A stretch of DNA of 64,000 nucleotides, taken from Platycnemis pennipes. Lineage: Eukaryota > Arthropoda > Insecta > Odonata > Platycnemididae. Below, one piece after another: positions 1 through 9,725 of the stretch; position 1 is the first letter of the stretch, and every line of letters begins with the position of its first letter. Location of the stretch: assembly GCA_933228895.1 (NCBI GenBank), contig OW121857.1, positions 78,115,672 to 78,179,671 of the forward strand. Reading direction: 5' to 3'. Made by a program: the position numbers and the translations under genes. The notes under the pieces were generated by a model. It worked only from the letters and a program-made list of their open reading frames with translations. It was not told the DNA's origin and did not search any database.

Positions 1-930
1 CATGACGATAAAATTACCTTTAAAATGATGTATATTACATTGTATTAGCACGAACGCTTTTCCAGATATAAATTTTTAAAGTGTAGCGGCACATAATTTT
101 GACGCCGACAGTAGTTACTTGCTGATGTGTACACCATCAGCTCAATAATGCCTCCGAGAGAAAGCCATCTGCCTAAATCAGGAGTCGCACCTGTAACCTT
201 TGATATAGTGCCGATGGTTTCTTCCTCGTTTGAAGCCCTCAGAAATATATTAGAAGGAAAGAAGCTTTGGTAGCATAAGACAAAAAATTCCCTGGACGCG
301 ATATCAAGGTTTCTGATTTTGACTCCCGTACCAAGCAGATGATTTCTTCTCCCCGATGATCTCTTCTTATTGCTATTATACCAATGGGTACCTAAGTCCT
401 TTAAGGCTCAATCCTTTTAAGGCGTAACCTTATGGAAGTCCACTATGAATAATGACAAAAGACATGGTGTAACCTGATGTTGACGCCGTGACGCGTTGAA
501 ACTAGTCGTGCCAGATAAAAAAAACGCTGTGGATTAAAACATAGTTTCTTTTTTCATCATTCCTTTAAGGTTCATCGTTGTACCTTGAACTAATCGCTGT
601 TATTTTTATCTCTAGCTACTCTCAGGTACTCTTATTTCCACTGCTTGCAGCTGACATGCATTCTTATCTTGTTAACCCAATTTTTAGGCAGCCTGGGGGA
701 AAGGATTGACCACCTACGCATTGCTATTTATTTTGCCTATCCTAAGCGAGCATTGAGTTTGACGAAATAGACAAAGAAAAGGAATTGAATGATGTATATA
801 TACTTTGGATCAGATTTGAAGGACGAACGACTGATGGAGAATTGGCCTCGGCAACACAGATAATAATAGCAGATGGAGAATTTGAGGGGGTAGTGTCATA
901 GCAGGGACTAAGGTAGGGTTATTAATATAG
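1..930. other. AT-rich DNA, no gene recognised
   Basis: I see no open frame with a recognisable domain and no tRNA-like box or long inverted repeat here. The stretch ends where a minus-strand LINE relic begins. Confidence 0.5.
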
Positions 931-931
931 C

Positions 932-1345
932 CATCATCATTAGTCATGCAATCCTACGATTGGTGGACAGCAGCCTCCATTTTACTCTCTCCTCCGTTAA
1001 GTCCTTTAAGTCCCTGTAGTTATTATGTTTCATGACCCATTTTTACATAACCTATGCACTTGTACATAACATATGACCTCCGTCTTCCTCGTGGTGTGTT
1101 TCCTTCTATTATGCCCAATACAAATTCCTAAAGCCTCAAACCCTTACCATCTGGGAAATAGTCTTCCTGGTAGTACTCTTTATTGTTTTCTCTTCAATTC
1201 TTCCATCCACTTCCTCATTACCGATCCTATCTATCCATTTGATCTTCATCATGCGCTTCCAGTACCAAGTTTCAAATGCATTTATCCTCTTCTGTTGCAG
1301 CTTCCTGATGGTCTGACTCTGATCTATATAGTGCAAAACTCCTCA
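932..1345 (-). mobile_element. LINE relic, family L1: reverse transcriptase C-terminus and 3' end
   Basis: Read on the minus strand, the frame near 1336-1136 gives INAFETWYWKRMMKIKWIDR followed by a degraded NEEV stretch. This is the post-catalytic C-terminal part of many insect non-LTR endonuclease/reverse transcriptases. The minus-strand end (about 1000-932) reads as a degenerate W(R)AA(S)NQS segment, then the TGATGATG-type 3' end also seen at 36.1 and 62.8 kb. The piece is a 5'-truncated, frameshifted dead copy. It has no catalytic YADD region. The family assignment rests on shared sequence with the 35.9 and 62.5 kb copies. Confidence 0.75.
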
Positions 1346-1698
1346 TAAATGCTTTCACTTCCTGCTTCCTTATTAATAATTCTATTTTATTTGAAATCTC
1401 TATCTTTCTATTTTCTTTGAACTTTCTTTCTTTTTTGGAAAAAGTAGGTATATTTATGATTTACTGTATAATAACTTCCATATCCGAGTCTCCGGCTAGC
1501 ATCGGGTTTCATTGTCGTCATAATGGCCGGAGACTCGAGAGTACAGTTTTTTTTAAATTTGAATATCTTTATTTGAATAAGTATAACAACTTTGTTATTT
1601 TGTCCGCTATTCATTCGCCATTTAATTGGTTTCAACGGTAATGCGTCGTTTTCAAGAGAGTAATACTTCGGAAAATTACAAGGTTACAATGTTGGGAT

Positions 1699-2020
1699 TC
1701 GGATTGGTGTGGTTGATGGAGCACTGGTTTCTCCCTGGAACTCCCATTTCAAGAGCCCAGGTTTGAATCCCGGCAATTTTTAGTGGCACACTGATCCCTA
1801 CTTGAGCGTTTTGCGAACGGCACTTCTAGTTCAGCTCTCCGTCCTTCGTTTGAGACGTAAGTGAAATAAGAGTGGACCCCTAGGCGCCTTTCAGTCCTTG
1901 GATCCTTGGGGCAGACTAATGGTGACTCTGTTAAGATTCCCTCTACCCCTCCTCTCCATAAATTCTTACCTCTTCCTGAGTACCCACCTATACTCCACGG
2001 TGCAAATTGCCTTAGTTTTT
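1699..2020 (+). mobile_element. SINE family A, near full length
   Basis: A tRNA-like head (GGTTTGAATCCC B box near 1760) is followed by the family spacer 'cctacttgagcg' and a degenerate core where CCGTCCTTCGTTTGAGACGT replaces the usual CCGTCGGATGGGACGTTA. The 3' region 'cccacctatactccacggtg' ends near 2015. Divergence from the 24.9 kb copy indicates an old insertion. Such SINEs are pol III transcribed and non-coding, so the overlapping open frames are not genes. Confidence 0.8.
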
Positions 2021-2159
2021 TATTGCGCAACAACGATGACAAAACTATTCTTATTGTTGTGGCAAAGATGTACAAAATCAGTTCAAGCACGATGAACTTC
2101 ATGAGGAATCTGCTGCCGCCACTACTCTGCAGCATATTCGCTAAAGATAAAGACACTTG

Positions 2160-2690
2160 AGGTATAAAGAGAAACTAGATGAAGGCATAAGGGTAGGATT
2201 GTGAATAGAGTGGGTTATATCTGTGGATGACAAATCGCTTGTCAGTCTGCCAAGGTATTACTGGTATTAAAATTGCTGCGAGACGTTGCAGATTCACTGT
2301 GAGAGATAACTATGCAAAAATGAAGAGATGAGATTCTCCCGGAAGGAGGAGTCAAGGCTGAACGCTGAAATTAGAAGGACAGATTGTCCGGTTCCATGGA
2401 ACCGGTGCAGCAATTGAATTTATTGGATTTGTAAGACGAAAGTAGGCGTAGTTCTAAATGTATTAGGTAGAGATAAAGCTGATGTAAGAGACATTTGCTT
2501 ATACGGGAGTTCTCCCGTAAGACAGGACTACTAGAAAATACGTTAAGAAAAGGTTACTGAGGAGAGTGCACTTTAGCGTGACGAAACTACGATTTTGGAG
2601 AAGGTGGTTGAGAATAGTGAAATAGTTATTTGGAACTTAGTCTTGAGAACGAATAGTCTTCTGAAGGCCGTTGCTGAAGGAAATATGCTA
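2160..2690. other. Unassigned purine-rich stretch with two short perfect palindromes
   Basis: No coding potential is recognised. The stretch contains CCGGTTCCATGGAACCGG (2388-2405) and TACGGGAGTTCTCCCGTA (2502-2519). The purine-rich strand resembles eroded LINE sequence, but no domain can be read. Confidence 0.35.
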
Positions 2691-2775
2691 ATTCATCTAT
2701 ATAATACCTTGCAAGTCACCATAAAGGTGTGCGGCAGGGAGTGAATCTTCGCCAAACACGCACTACTTATCATGC
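2690..2775 (+). repeat. Hairpin repeat D, copy 1
   Basis: The segment 'ccttgcaagtcaccataaag' then 'gtgtgcggcagggagtga' can fold as CCxTGC...GCAGGG. It matches repeat D copies at 6.05, 7.35 and 43.8 kb. The downstream 'cactacttatcatgc' resembles 'cactactaacatgc' after the 7.35 kb copy, so the repeat extends past the hairpin. Confidence 0.65.
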
Positions 2776-4985
2776 TTAAAGGGAATAGGTAGCCATATTT
2801 TAGTCGAACTATAATAATTTGTATACGATTTAAAGAAATGCACAAACGTGGTCTTAGTTGGGTCAGCTATAAATCATCCTACCGTCTCGTAATATCTATG
2901 CTATCTATTGATACACTTTTGTAAATATTAAGAGATATATTCGCAACTATTCAGGTCCCTATTAGGATCTCTAATTGAAGTATGAATGGAGGAAGCAGGA
3001 TAAATTATGGATAGATCCAAATCTTATGTAGGGTTAACCGCAAAGCAAAGTTAGCACGTCCTTAGGGCATCAACACTGAAATTTAAATTTGTAAACTCAA
3101 TTATAAATAAAGAAGATGTATACAAAAATAAACACTTGTCATCTTTCAGTACACTTTACAAAAATAACAGATTCAGTACTTACTAAGTGGAATTTCTCCA
3201 TCATAGAAGTAAGAGGTAACAAACTGTTAATTCCACAAATTTAAAATATAAATAAATGTTTTTAATACACGAACAAATTTCAATAATTTGTAGAATTAAA
3301 ATAGTCAGTTTACTTTTCCTTACACTTTGTATAATTTCTAAAATAACATTTCATTTATGGTTTGTTATATTTTATATTTAGAAGTACGTATACACAGGAG
3401 CACCATAATCATATTGACACTTAAGGCCTCGCTATTAATGCGGCCATGGGTTTCGCCGGATTGCATGACTATCTGTCTTTCGATTACCTATTCCACGGTT
3501 GTCGCGATTTCAAGTAATTTGTGTCGTAAGTTAATCTTAAAATGTTATTAAATATACTGTATCAATCAGAAATTCGTGCTTAGCAAATATTGGGGAAAAT
3601 CGATGAATCTGACTTTGATACACGTACAGATAGGTGTGTGAATTGCCAACATTGCGCAGCAAAGTACTCGAATGGAGTTACAGGTTGTGATCCCTGCCAA
3701 ATATTTCTGCGTCACAGTTTAACAGTTTTTCTTTTTCTTTTTTTTTTTGAAAATGTGAAAATTTTGGTCCCTGATCACTTGCACACGATATTAATGCACC
3801 TGTTGTCCCTTGACTTCTGCCCGTTGAAATAATCTGTGCTCATTGTTATACATTATTATTATGGCTATTAATTGTTCGCAATGTCACTAAATCCGTCTCT
3901 TCTTCGTTGATACTTCACGTGGAGCTGTAATTTCCTATATTTATTTTATTTTTAATACATCGGATCATTGTGCTTTCACAAAGTTGATTGAGGGAATTTC
4001 CATTGAGGAAATCATCAAATGTTCCTTTACAATGTGTCTCATTTAATCGATTTTTTTCGATACGACTTCCATGTTGCCAATCTCTTCGGTTGGCGTGTTT
4101 CCACTGAACGACGGAGTGAATTTGTTTCGTGGGCTAGGAATTGTGCATCGTTTCGAAACTTGTTTACGAGATACTTGATGTCAACGTGCCTTCCGAACCT
4201 CCCAACGATTTTTTTCTCGTTCGGCCCCAACCATAATTTGTCGCGTGCTCCTTCAAAGCGTATGGCGTTTATTGATGAGGGAATCCATATCTGAGATTGC
4301 GGACGTTAGCCTGTTCATTCGGTCTCGGCTCCCCGCGATCAAAAGGATATGTATATGTCAGTGAGATTAAGAAGTGGGAGGAAAATGCTCTCCTTCCCTC
4401 CTCATTGTCACGCTCATCTACGTCGTCATAAGTGAGATGTCGCAGATTTATCCCCTCCGATTCGGCCAGTGTCACATCAATGGCTTGGCACAATCGTCGT
4501 TGCTTACCTAAGACTTGTTATCTCTTTTCACTGCACTTAACTCTGGAAGCATAAATTTTCTTCCAACTCTACCGCTATCATGTCTAAATTACCTTAATTC
4601 ATGTTCTTATTGATGGAGGGGTGTAATTTAGATCACGAATTTCTTTTTACACATGTTTTTAATGTATCTATTCCTTTTTTTTGTTCTCGTGAAATTAAAT
4701 TCGGTAGCCATGGGGTGAAAGCCTATATTTAACGAAACTGCAAGATCCTCGGCCAAATGATAGTGCCATAAAGCCTTCATTATCGTATAGCTTCTACATG
4801 ATACATTCAAACGCCTCTTCAGTTTGAAACATCCTTCAATTTATATAAAAATTGAATTATAATCTTCAACGGACGCTCCTAGTTGGTTTTATCGGGAAGA
4901 TAAGACGACCGCTGCGTGCTTTATTCACTATGAATGATTGAAAAAAGTTCGCACAGTTCACGTGTTTCACCCCATTCAATAAACA
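2776..4985. other. AT-rich DNA, no gene recognised
   Basis: I see no conserved open frame, RNA gene or long repeat. Short frames such as those at 3590-3832 and 4019-4294 show no known motif, and the opposite strand is equally open. Confidence 0.45.
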
Positions 4986-5030
4986 ACATGCCAACCGGTT
5001 TCACCAGCTATGGCGTCATCAGGAACTGTA
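4986..5030 (-). ncRNA. Hammerhead-ribozyme-like motif in a retroelement end
   Basis: On the minus strand, positions 5022-4993 read CTGATGA, one extra C, a stem GCCA/TGGT closed by a short loop, then GAAA and CCGGTT. This follows the hammerhead order of conserved boxes: CUGANGA, helix II, GAAA, short helix III, NUH cleavage site. The extra nucleotide before helix II and the weak helix I depart from the canonical fold, so self-cleavage is unproven. The motif and its flank are shared with 27.9-28.2, 34.3-34.5 and 59.7 kb. Hammerheads are known in terminal repeats of Penelope-like elements. Confidence 0.45.
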
Positions 5031-6020
5031 TCTCTACTCTCTGTAGGGAGAGGAGGAATGCTGTACTTGGTGATGTGTTAGCTGGGTAAACCAGTTGTAC
5101 GCTGTTTATAAAACTGCGAGGAATTTACCAACTAAATTGCGTTGCTCATTAATTTGTACGCAGTGATATTTTAAAAATCACGCCAAACATATTTCCTATT
5201 CTGAACCTTATGGGAGATTTTAATTTCTTTGGGTCGTTGCCTATGAAGGTTAAAATTTAAAAGCCCCTGTTTGGTTCACAAGTTTCCTTTGCGACATGTA
5301 TTTCATCTGGAAAGAGTGAGAGAAAACAGGCTACGATGTATGAATGAATGAGAATCCGGCAAAGTAATTTCTGGCCTTAAACCATGTTAACACCGACAAA
5401 TTAACGCTACAATACTAATTTTGTTGACCGCTCTTTCTTCTTCTCACATTTACAGCCACTGTTATTTCTTTTTCTTGGCGTCATCATCACCAGTCAAAAA
5501 TCCTAAGATTGTTTTAACACAGATTTCCACTCGATTCTTCTGTTGGTTAACCTCTTCATGTTACATTATTAATTCTTAGGTCTTACAACCCTCATTCCTT
5601 GCCCCATGTGCATTTTAGACTGTTGATTTTTGGGATCATCATATCACAAGATATGGCGTTAAGATTGTGCCGTCTTTTCTTAATCGTTTTCACTAGATCT
5701 CTTTTCTCCCACACTTCTAAGTAAGAAAAAACATTTGCTAGTAAAAATACGAAGCTAGTTATAAAAATGCTATGGCTTTCAAAGTGTCCCACATAAAAAC
5801 AAAAGTAGCGTACGGAAGTGGACGAAAATTCTTTGATTTGAAATCTACATTAATGTTAAAGGTAAATTTTTATCTAGGCTTTTGACTTATGTTTTTTGGA
5901 CAAGACTGGGAAATGAGAGAATTTTAAAACTGACAATCAGAGAACTCGTAACGTTTTCCATGCCAATTTATGTCATCTTTATGTTGCATTGACGAGAAAT
6001 TTTAATCGAAGTCAATGAAT
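5031..6020. other. Unassigned AT-rich DNA
   Basis: No gene, RNA or repeat is recognised. The stretch ends at a minus-strand copy of repeat D. Confidence 0.4.
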
Positions 6021-6023
6021 GAA

Positions 6024-6082
6024 GTCCCCTGCCACACACCCTCGCGGTGGCTTGCAGGGTATCGCGTAGATGTAGATGAAGT
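6024..6082 (-). repeat. Hairpin repeat D, copy 2
   Basis: The segment 'cccctgccacacaccctcgc' then 'ggtggcttgcagggtatcgc' is the reverse complement of the 7.35 kb copy and among the best preserved. GCAAGCCACC pairs partly with GTGTGGC. It is followed by 'gtagatgtagatga', the ACATCT-type tail that marks one edge of this repeat. Confidence 0.8.
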
Positions 6083-6610
6083 ATGGGATTAATTAATTGT
6101 TAAATTAAGTATGGCGTTATGGAATTAAATGCAGTAGGTGGCATTTCTCGCATTTGTCTCCGTGCCGGCTGCGTGCGGCGGGTAAGTCAGGAGGTCATGA
6201 TTTTTATCGGAGAAGATCGCTTCAATGAAGTTGAGACATTATGATAGTTTCGCAACGTGATCGTGAACGCTTGGAAGTTTCCTCTAAAGGAGGAAATTTC
6301 CGGTGCCACATAAGTGCAGCGATATGCTACTCCCATCGCGAGAAACTCGGTCGTGACCTTTCGAAATAGCCGTCAGCGCTGGCGTAAAGTGTAACGGAAA
6401 GAAAACTTTGATTTGACAAGTGGGATAAGATGAAATTAAACTTCATCTCAGCGTAAGAGAGCTTCAAGTTTTGCGCCAATCATCTCATTCATAAATATCA
6501 CATCTCGGTTGCTCTAATCCTGGGGAGTTAGGAAAATGTACTATTAGTATAGGTGTAGTGATAGTCTGAGATGTTTTCTCATACTTCTTTGAGCCTTTTA
6601 TTCCCTTTTT
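6083..6610. other. Unassigned stretch
   Basis: No gene or repeat is recognised between repeat D copy 2 and the LINE relic. Confidence 0.35.
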
Positions 6611-6611
6611 A

Positions 6612-6800
6612 AATAATGGAGGAGATGGGAATTTTAAGGTGGCTGTATGCTGTGAAGATCCAGGAACACAGACTGAGGTGGATCGGATACGTGGAGAGAA
6701 AGGACAAGGAGTATGTGGGAAAGAGAGTGGGAAGGATAGTAGTAGGGAATACGAGGAGAGGAAGGTCAAGAAAGAGATATATTAATATCCTGATAGTATA
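6612..6800 (+). mobile_element. LINE relic, family L3: reverse transcriptase C-terminal fragment
   Basis: The frame reads MEEMGILRWLYAV, then directly QEHRLRWIGYVERKDKEYVG and a basic TRRGRSRKRY tail. In complete non-LTR elements of this type, the ILRWxxGV motif is separated from the LRWxGHVxR motif by about 30 residues. Here they are almost joined, which points to an internal deletion. It is an isolated dead fragment and differs from the L1 and L2 relics elsewhere in the window. Confidence 0.7.
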
Positions 6801-6879
6801 CAGCTTAAATTGCGCCTATTAAAATGCGACTGTTTTAAGAGTGGCAGATATTCGAGTAAGTGTATTTACCTTGTATGTA

Positions 6880-7160
6880 CATCACATACATTCGGAAAGG
6901 TGGGCAGAGGTAGAATTTTTAAGGAAACGGAGGAATAACGGAGAGGACCCCGGCGTCGGTATTACTCTGCTCTTAACAAAAGGTGCCAAGGGGTCCACGG
7001 TTTAACGTTCCATTCGATGGACGGAGTCCTGTACTCGAAGCGTTCTCTACACAGCACTCAAGTCGGGATCGTGATCACAATTGACAAATCTTTGCCATGT
7101 TGGGATTCCAACCCGGGCCCCCTGTATGAAGACCAGTGCTCGAGCAGCCAAACCAAAGCA
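6880..7160 (-). mobile_element. SINE family A
   Basis: The minus strand carries the full order of landmarks: a head with a B-box region (complement of 'ggattccaacccgggccccc'), the spacer 'gtgctgtgtagag', the core CCATCGAATGGAACGTTAAA, 'ccccttggcacc' and 'taataccgacgccggggtcc'. It is about 15-20% diverged by eye from the 24.9 kb copy. The overlapping plus-strand frame (7017-7319) is only a shadow of the SINE. Confidence 0.85.
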
Positions 7161-7319
7161 ATTTCCCGTTTAAAACCAGGCTTGTCATTGATTGATGATG
7201 TCGGTATTGCATCGTTCGAGGCAATGAATTGCACGGAAACCTACCCAAATAAACGCATCAAAGACTGCGCAGAAAATAGGCAAAGTTTTGTTTCTGTGGA
7301 GGAAATGCTTTCTGCGTGA

Positions 7320-7410
7320 TATCTACATCTATCTACACGATACCCTGCAAGCCACCGCGAGGGTGTGTGGCAGGGGGTGAAGATCACCAAGCACTACTAA
7401 CATGCAAACA
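7320..7410 (+). repeat. Hairpin repeat D, copy 3
   Basis: The copy starts with an ACATCT-rich leader ('tctacatctatctacacg'). The conserved CCCTGCAAGCCACC and GGGTGTGTGGCAGGGGGTGA follow, then 'cactactaacatgc'. It is the best-preserved copy and serves as the reference for the family. Confidence 0.85.
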
Positions 7411-7803
7411 AGCTACTAAAGTGTCTCATGCGACTAGATTGTTAGTAACTAGTTAGTTAGTTAGCATACAAAGACCATATTTTCAGTGATGATGTTAAAA
7501 ATATTTTGCGGACCCCAACCTACTATGGTAGACTGGACCATAATCACAAAATTAGATAAATAGATTGCCGAACTGACAGAATCAAAATGTCCTTTTTTCC
7601 TCGTACTATTAGGGATATGAATAACGGTAAATGTATCCAGTACGAGAGTAGCAATGGATAACATTGGTAGCTGCATGTTGGTATAAGGACTTAAAGCTAA
7701 TAAGATCTGGTGGAGATATAAGATATGGTGGAAGTCATTCATCGCTCGTGAAATGCGTGATATGGTGGAAGTCATCCATTACGGAAAATTAAAATAATTT
7801 TGT
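7411..7803. other. Unassigned AT-rich stretch
   Basis: No domain is recognised in the minus-strand open frame at 7775-7461. A short internal near-duplication occurs: 'gatatggtggaagtcat' at about 7723 and again at about 7760. Confidence 0.35.
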
Positions 7804-7934
7804 AAACTCCACAGTGAAATTAACTGAGACGACCCATAGTGATTTTTATCGACACTTTTGTAATCTTAAGTTTCACCTGAATTTGACATAAAGTGTTTAA
7901 TCCCGGGTCGTCTCAATAAAATTCATTGTGGAGT
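7804..7934. mobile_element. Short foldback/MITE-like element
   Basis: The left arm AACTCCACAGTGAAATTAAC then TGAGACGACCC is repeated in inverted form on the right as GGGTCGTCTC then AATAAAATTCATTGTGGAGT. Each arm is about 31 bp and the interior about 70 bp with no coding capacity. The structure fits a non-autonomous DNA transposon. I cannot define a target-site duplication, so the superfamily is open. Confidence 0.65.
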
Positions 7935-8575
7935 TCATAGGTTATGTTTATTTTGCGTTATGTTTCAACGCTTTCATTCATGCAATTTCCAACCCTTGGT
8001 TTGGATTGGGCAGTTTACTGCACCGTGTAAAACGGCCTCGAGTGAAACGCAACTGGGATAAGCGTCTGCGAATATGAAGAGCTAACTAGAGTATCTGCGT
8101 GTTGAATTTTCCCTCTGAGAAAGCGCGCTTCCTGGCGTTTTTCAGCGAAAAAGATGAGCATGTCAGCCTGGGAAAACTGGATGAGTGGAGGGAATGAATA
8201 AATACGGAGCTGGGAAGCTACCTCGCGTCCATAATTTAGCAAACTTCACTCCGCCGCCTGTTAACTTGAGCTCGGGACTCGGGATCTCTTGCTAGCTCCC
8301 GCCTCGTGGAAAAGAAATGAGCTGCTTTCTTTATCATCCCGTTATTTTCTTCCCCATTGAAAACACGTCTGCTGGAGGTTTTTTCACTCTCGAGACAGAC
8401 GCCTCTCCGCCAGACTAACCCTCTGCGTTAGTGCACTGTGATACCCTCTTCCAGAAAATTAATTGTACGCACGACTCAGGGTCAGCTTCCTTATCCTTGG
8501 CTAATCCATATCTCGGACCCGTCGCGGTCCGTGCAGTGGGAAGTAACAGGAAAGACGAAGATCATTACTCTGTTT
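7935..8575. other. Moderately GC-rich stretch, no gene recognised
   Basis: No domain can be read and no splice-bounded frame stands out. It ends at a plus-strand SINE A. Confidence 0.35.
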
Positions 8576-8850
8576 CTTTAAGTTGTACTGATCTCTCACC
8601 TCCAGTGTCAGGGTTCGAATTCCGGTAGTGGAAGATATTTTTTATCAGTAAACCGGTCCGTACTTGAGTGCGTTTTTTGAGAGCATTTGAGTGGAGTACT
8701 CCGTCCGTCGAATGAGACGTTAAGCCGTGGTCCCCGTGGCGACTTTTGTTAAAATCAGGCTAATACCGACGCCGGGTTTCTCTCCACTCAGTCTCCTTCC
8801 CGTTCCATTCCCATCCTTGTACCTTTCATCCCAGTCTGAAGCACCTATTG
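8576..8850 (+). mobile_element. SINE family A
   Basis: The head has a clear pol III B box (GGGTTCGAATTCC near 8612). It is followed by 'aaaccggtccgtacttgagt', 'ggagtactccgtccgtcgaa' and 'cgttaagccgtggtccccgt', then 'gccgacgccgggtttctctc'. The 5' A-box part is eroded. The 3' part (cacctatcc/ggcgcaaat in the full copy) is poorly preserved. Confidence 0.85.
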
Positions 8851-8999
8851 TGCCCCACAGATTTGAAAACCACAGATAGACTTTATTGTGCAATCGTGAT
8901 CTGTACACTTGCTTTGTATTTTCATCCCTTGAGTATGGTTACAGTAAACTCGAGAGAGGTTAATAAATGTCGATTGCATATTCAGGAGTAAAAGATGGC

Positions 9000-9065
9000 A
9001 TTAGTGGTATAATTCTGCTCCAACTGCTTGGTTATATTGCCCCATCTAACCTTATAGTTGGCAAA
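9000..9065 (-). mobile_element. SINE family B tail fragment
   Basis: The segment 'ctccaactgcttggttatat' then 'tgccccatctaacc' resembles the tail segments at 9187-9230 and 58634-58680 (CTCCAACGGCTAxGGTTA, then TAACC). It lies about 170 bp before the next such tail in the same orientation. This suggests two SINE B insertions side by side or a partial duplication. Confidence 0.45.
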
Positions 9066-9169
9066 CCTTTGAGACGAAACAGCCTGACCTTCAAAACAAT
9101 TTAAAATTGATTCCAAATCTATAAATATATTTTGAAAGTAAGGAAAAGTTGAAGAAACAGTGGTACTAG

Positions 9170-9325
9170 TCTTCGGTTTTAGTTGCTCCAACGGCTAAGG
9201 TTATATTGCACTGTCTAATTTAAGAACTTTATCCTAAGCTAAAAAAATTATTGTTGCCCAGGGTAGGATTCGAACCTCGACCTTTGATTTTCCAGGTCAA
9301 TGATTTGCCGACCGACTATTTTCTG
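9170..9325 (-). mobile_element. SINE family B
   Basis: The minus strand begins with a tRNA-like head. A degenerate 5' part ends in 'ttgacctggaaaatcaaagg', followed by a perfect B box GGTTCGAATCC (complement of 9270-9280). The tail toward 9187 carries the complement of CTCCAACGGCTAAGGTTATA. The best match is the nested SINE at 58.7 kb. Several anticodon-arm positions cannot pair, so this is not a functional tRNA gene. Confidence 0.7.
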
Positions 9326-9429
9326 CGCCCGGTAAAATAACTGGAGGCTTCCGATATGTAGTGGTATTGTAAGATAACCGAGATAAGCTGGAATAAGAAT
9401 AAAGAAACGTCGAGAGAATTGAATGAACT

Positions 9430-9725
9430 GCGGTCTCTGTAGAAGACATTAAAAATGAGGCGGGTGGCATGAGTTGGCCATCTGCCACACGAGGGATGAG
9501 AGAATACCGTGCTGGAAGGGATGGTTGAAGGCAAAAACCATAGACGAAGACCCGGATTGGAATATATGGAGCAGATAATGGAGGACATAGAATGCGGAAG
9601 GTTTTTCGAATGAAAGAAGATGGCAGAAGATAGAAAGATGAAGAGAAGGAATATAGAAACACCACGCCAACCTGAAGGCTGTCGCAAACAAATCACAATG
9701 AATTGAACAACTCAGAAAGATTTGG
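9430..9725 (+). mobile_element. LINE relic: reverse transcriptase C-terminus, probably L1-like
   Basis: The plus strand reads HRRRPGLEYMEQIMEDIECG and, after a stop, KKMAEDRKMKRRN. This is the RGRPRxxYxEQIxxDVxxxxYxxMKxLAEDRxxWR pattern at the C-terminus of endonuclease/reverse transcriptases. A comparable piece (RGRPRMSYMEQVVKDV) is at 35.9 kb. The in-frame stop shows decay. Minus-strand frames over this interval are shadows. Confidence 0.65.
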
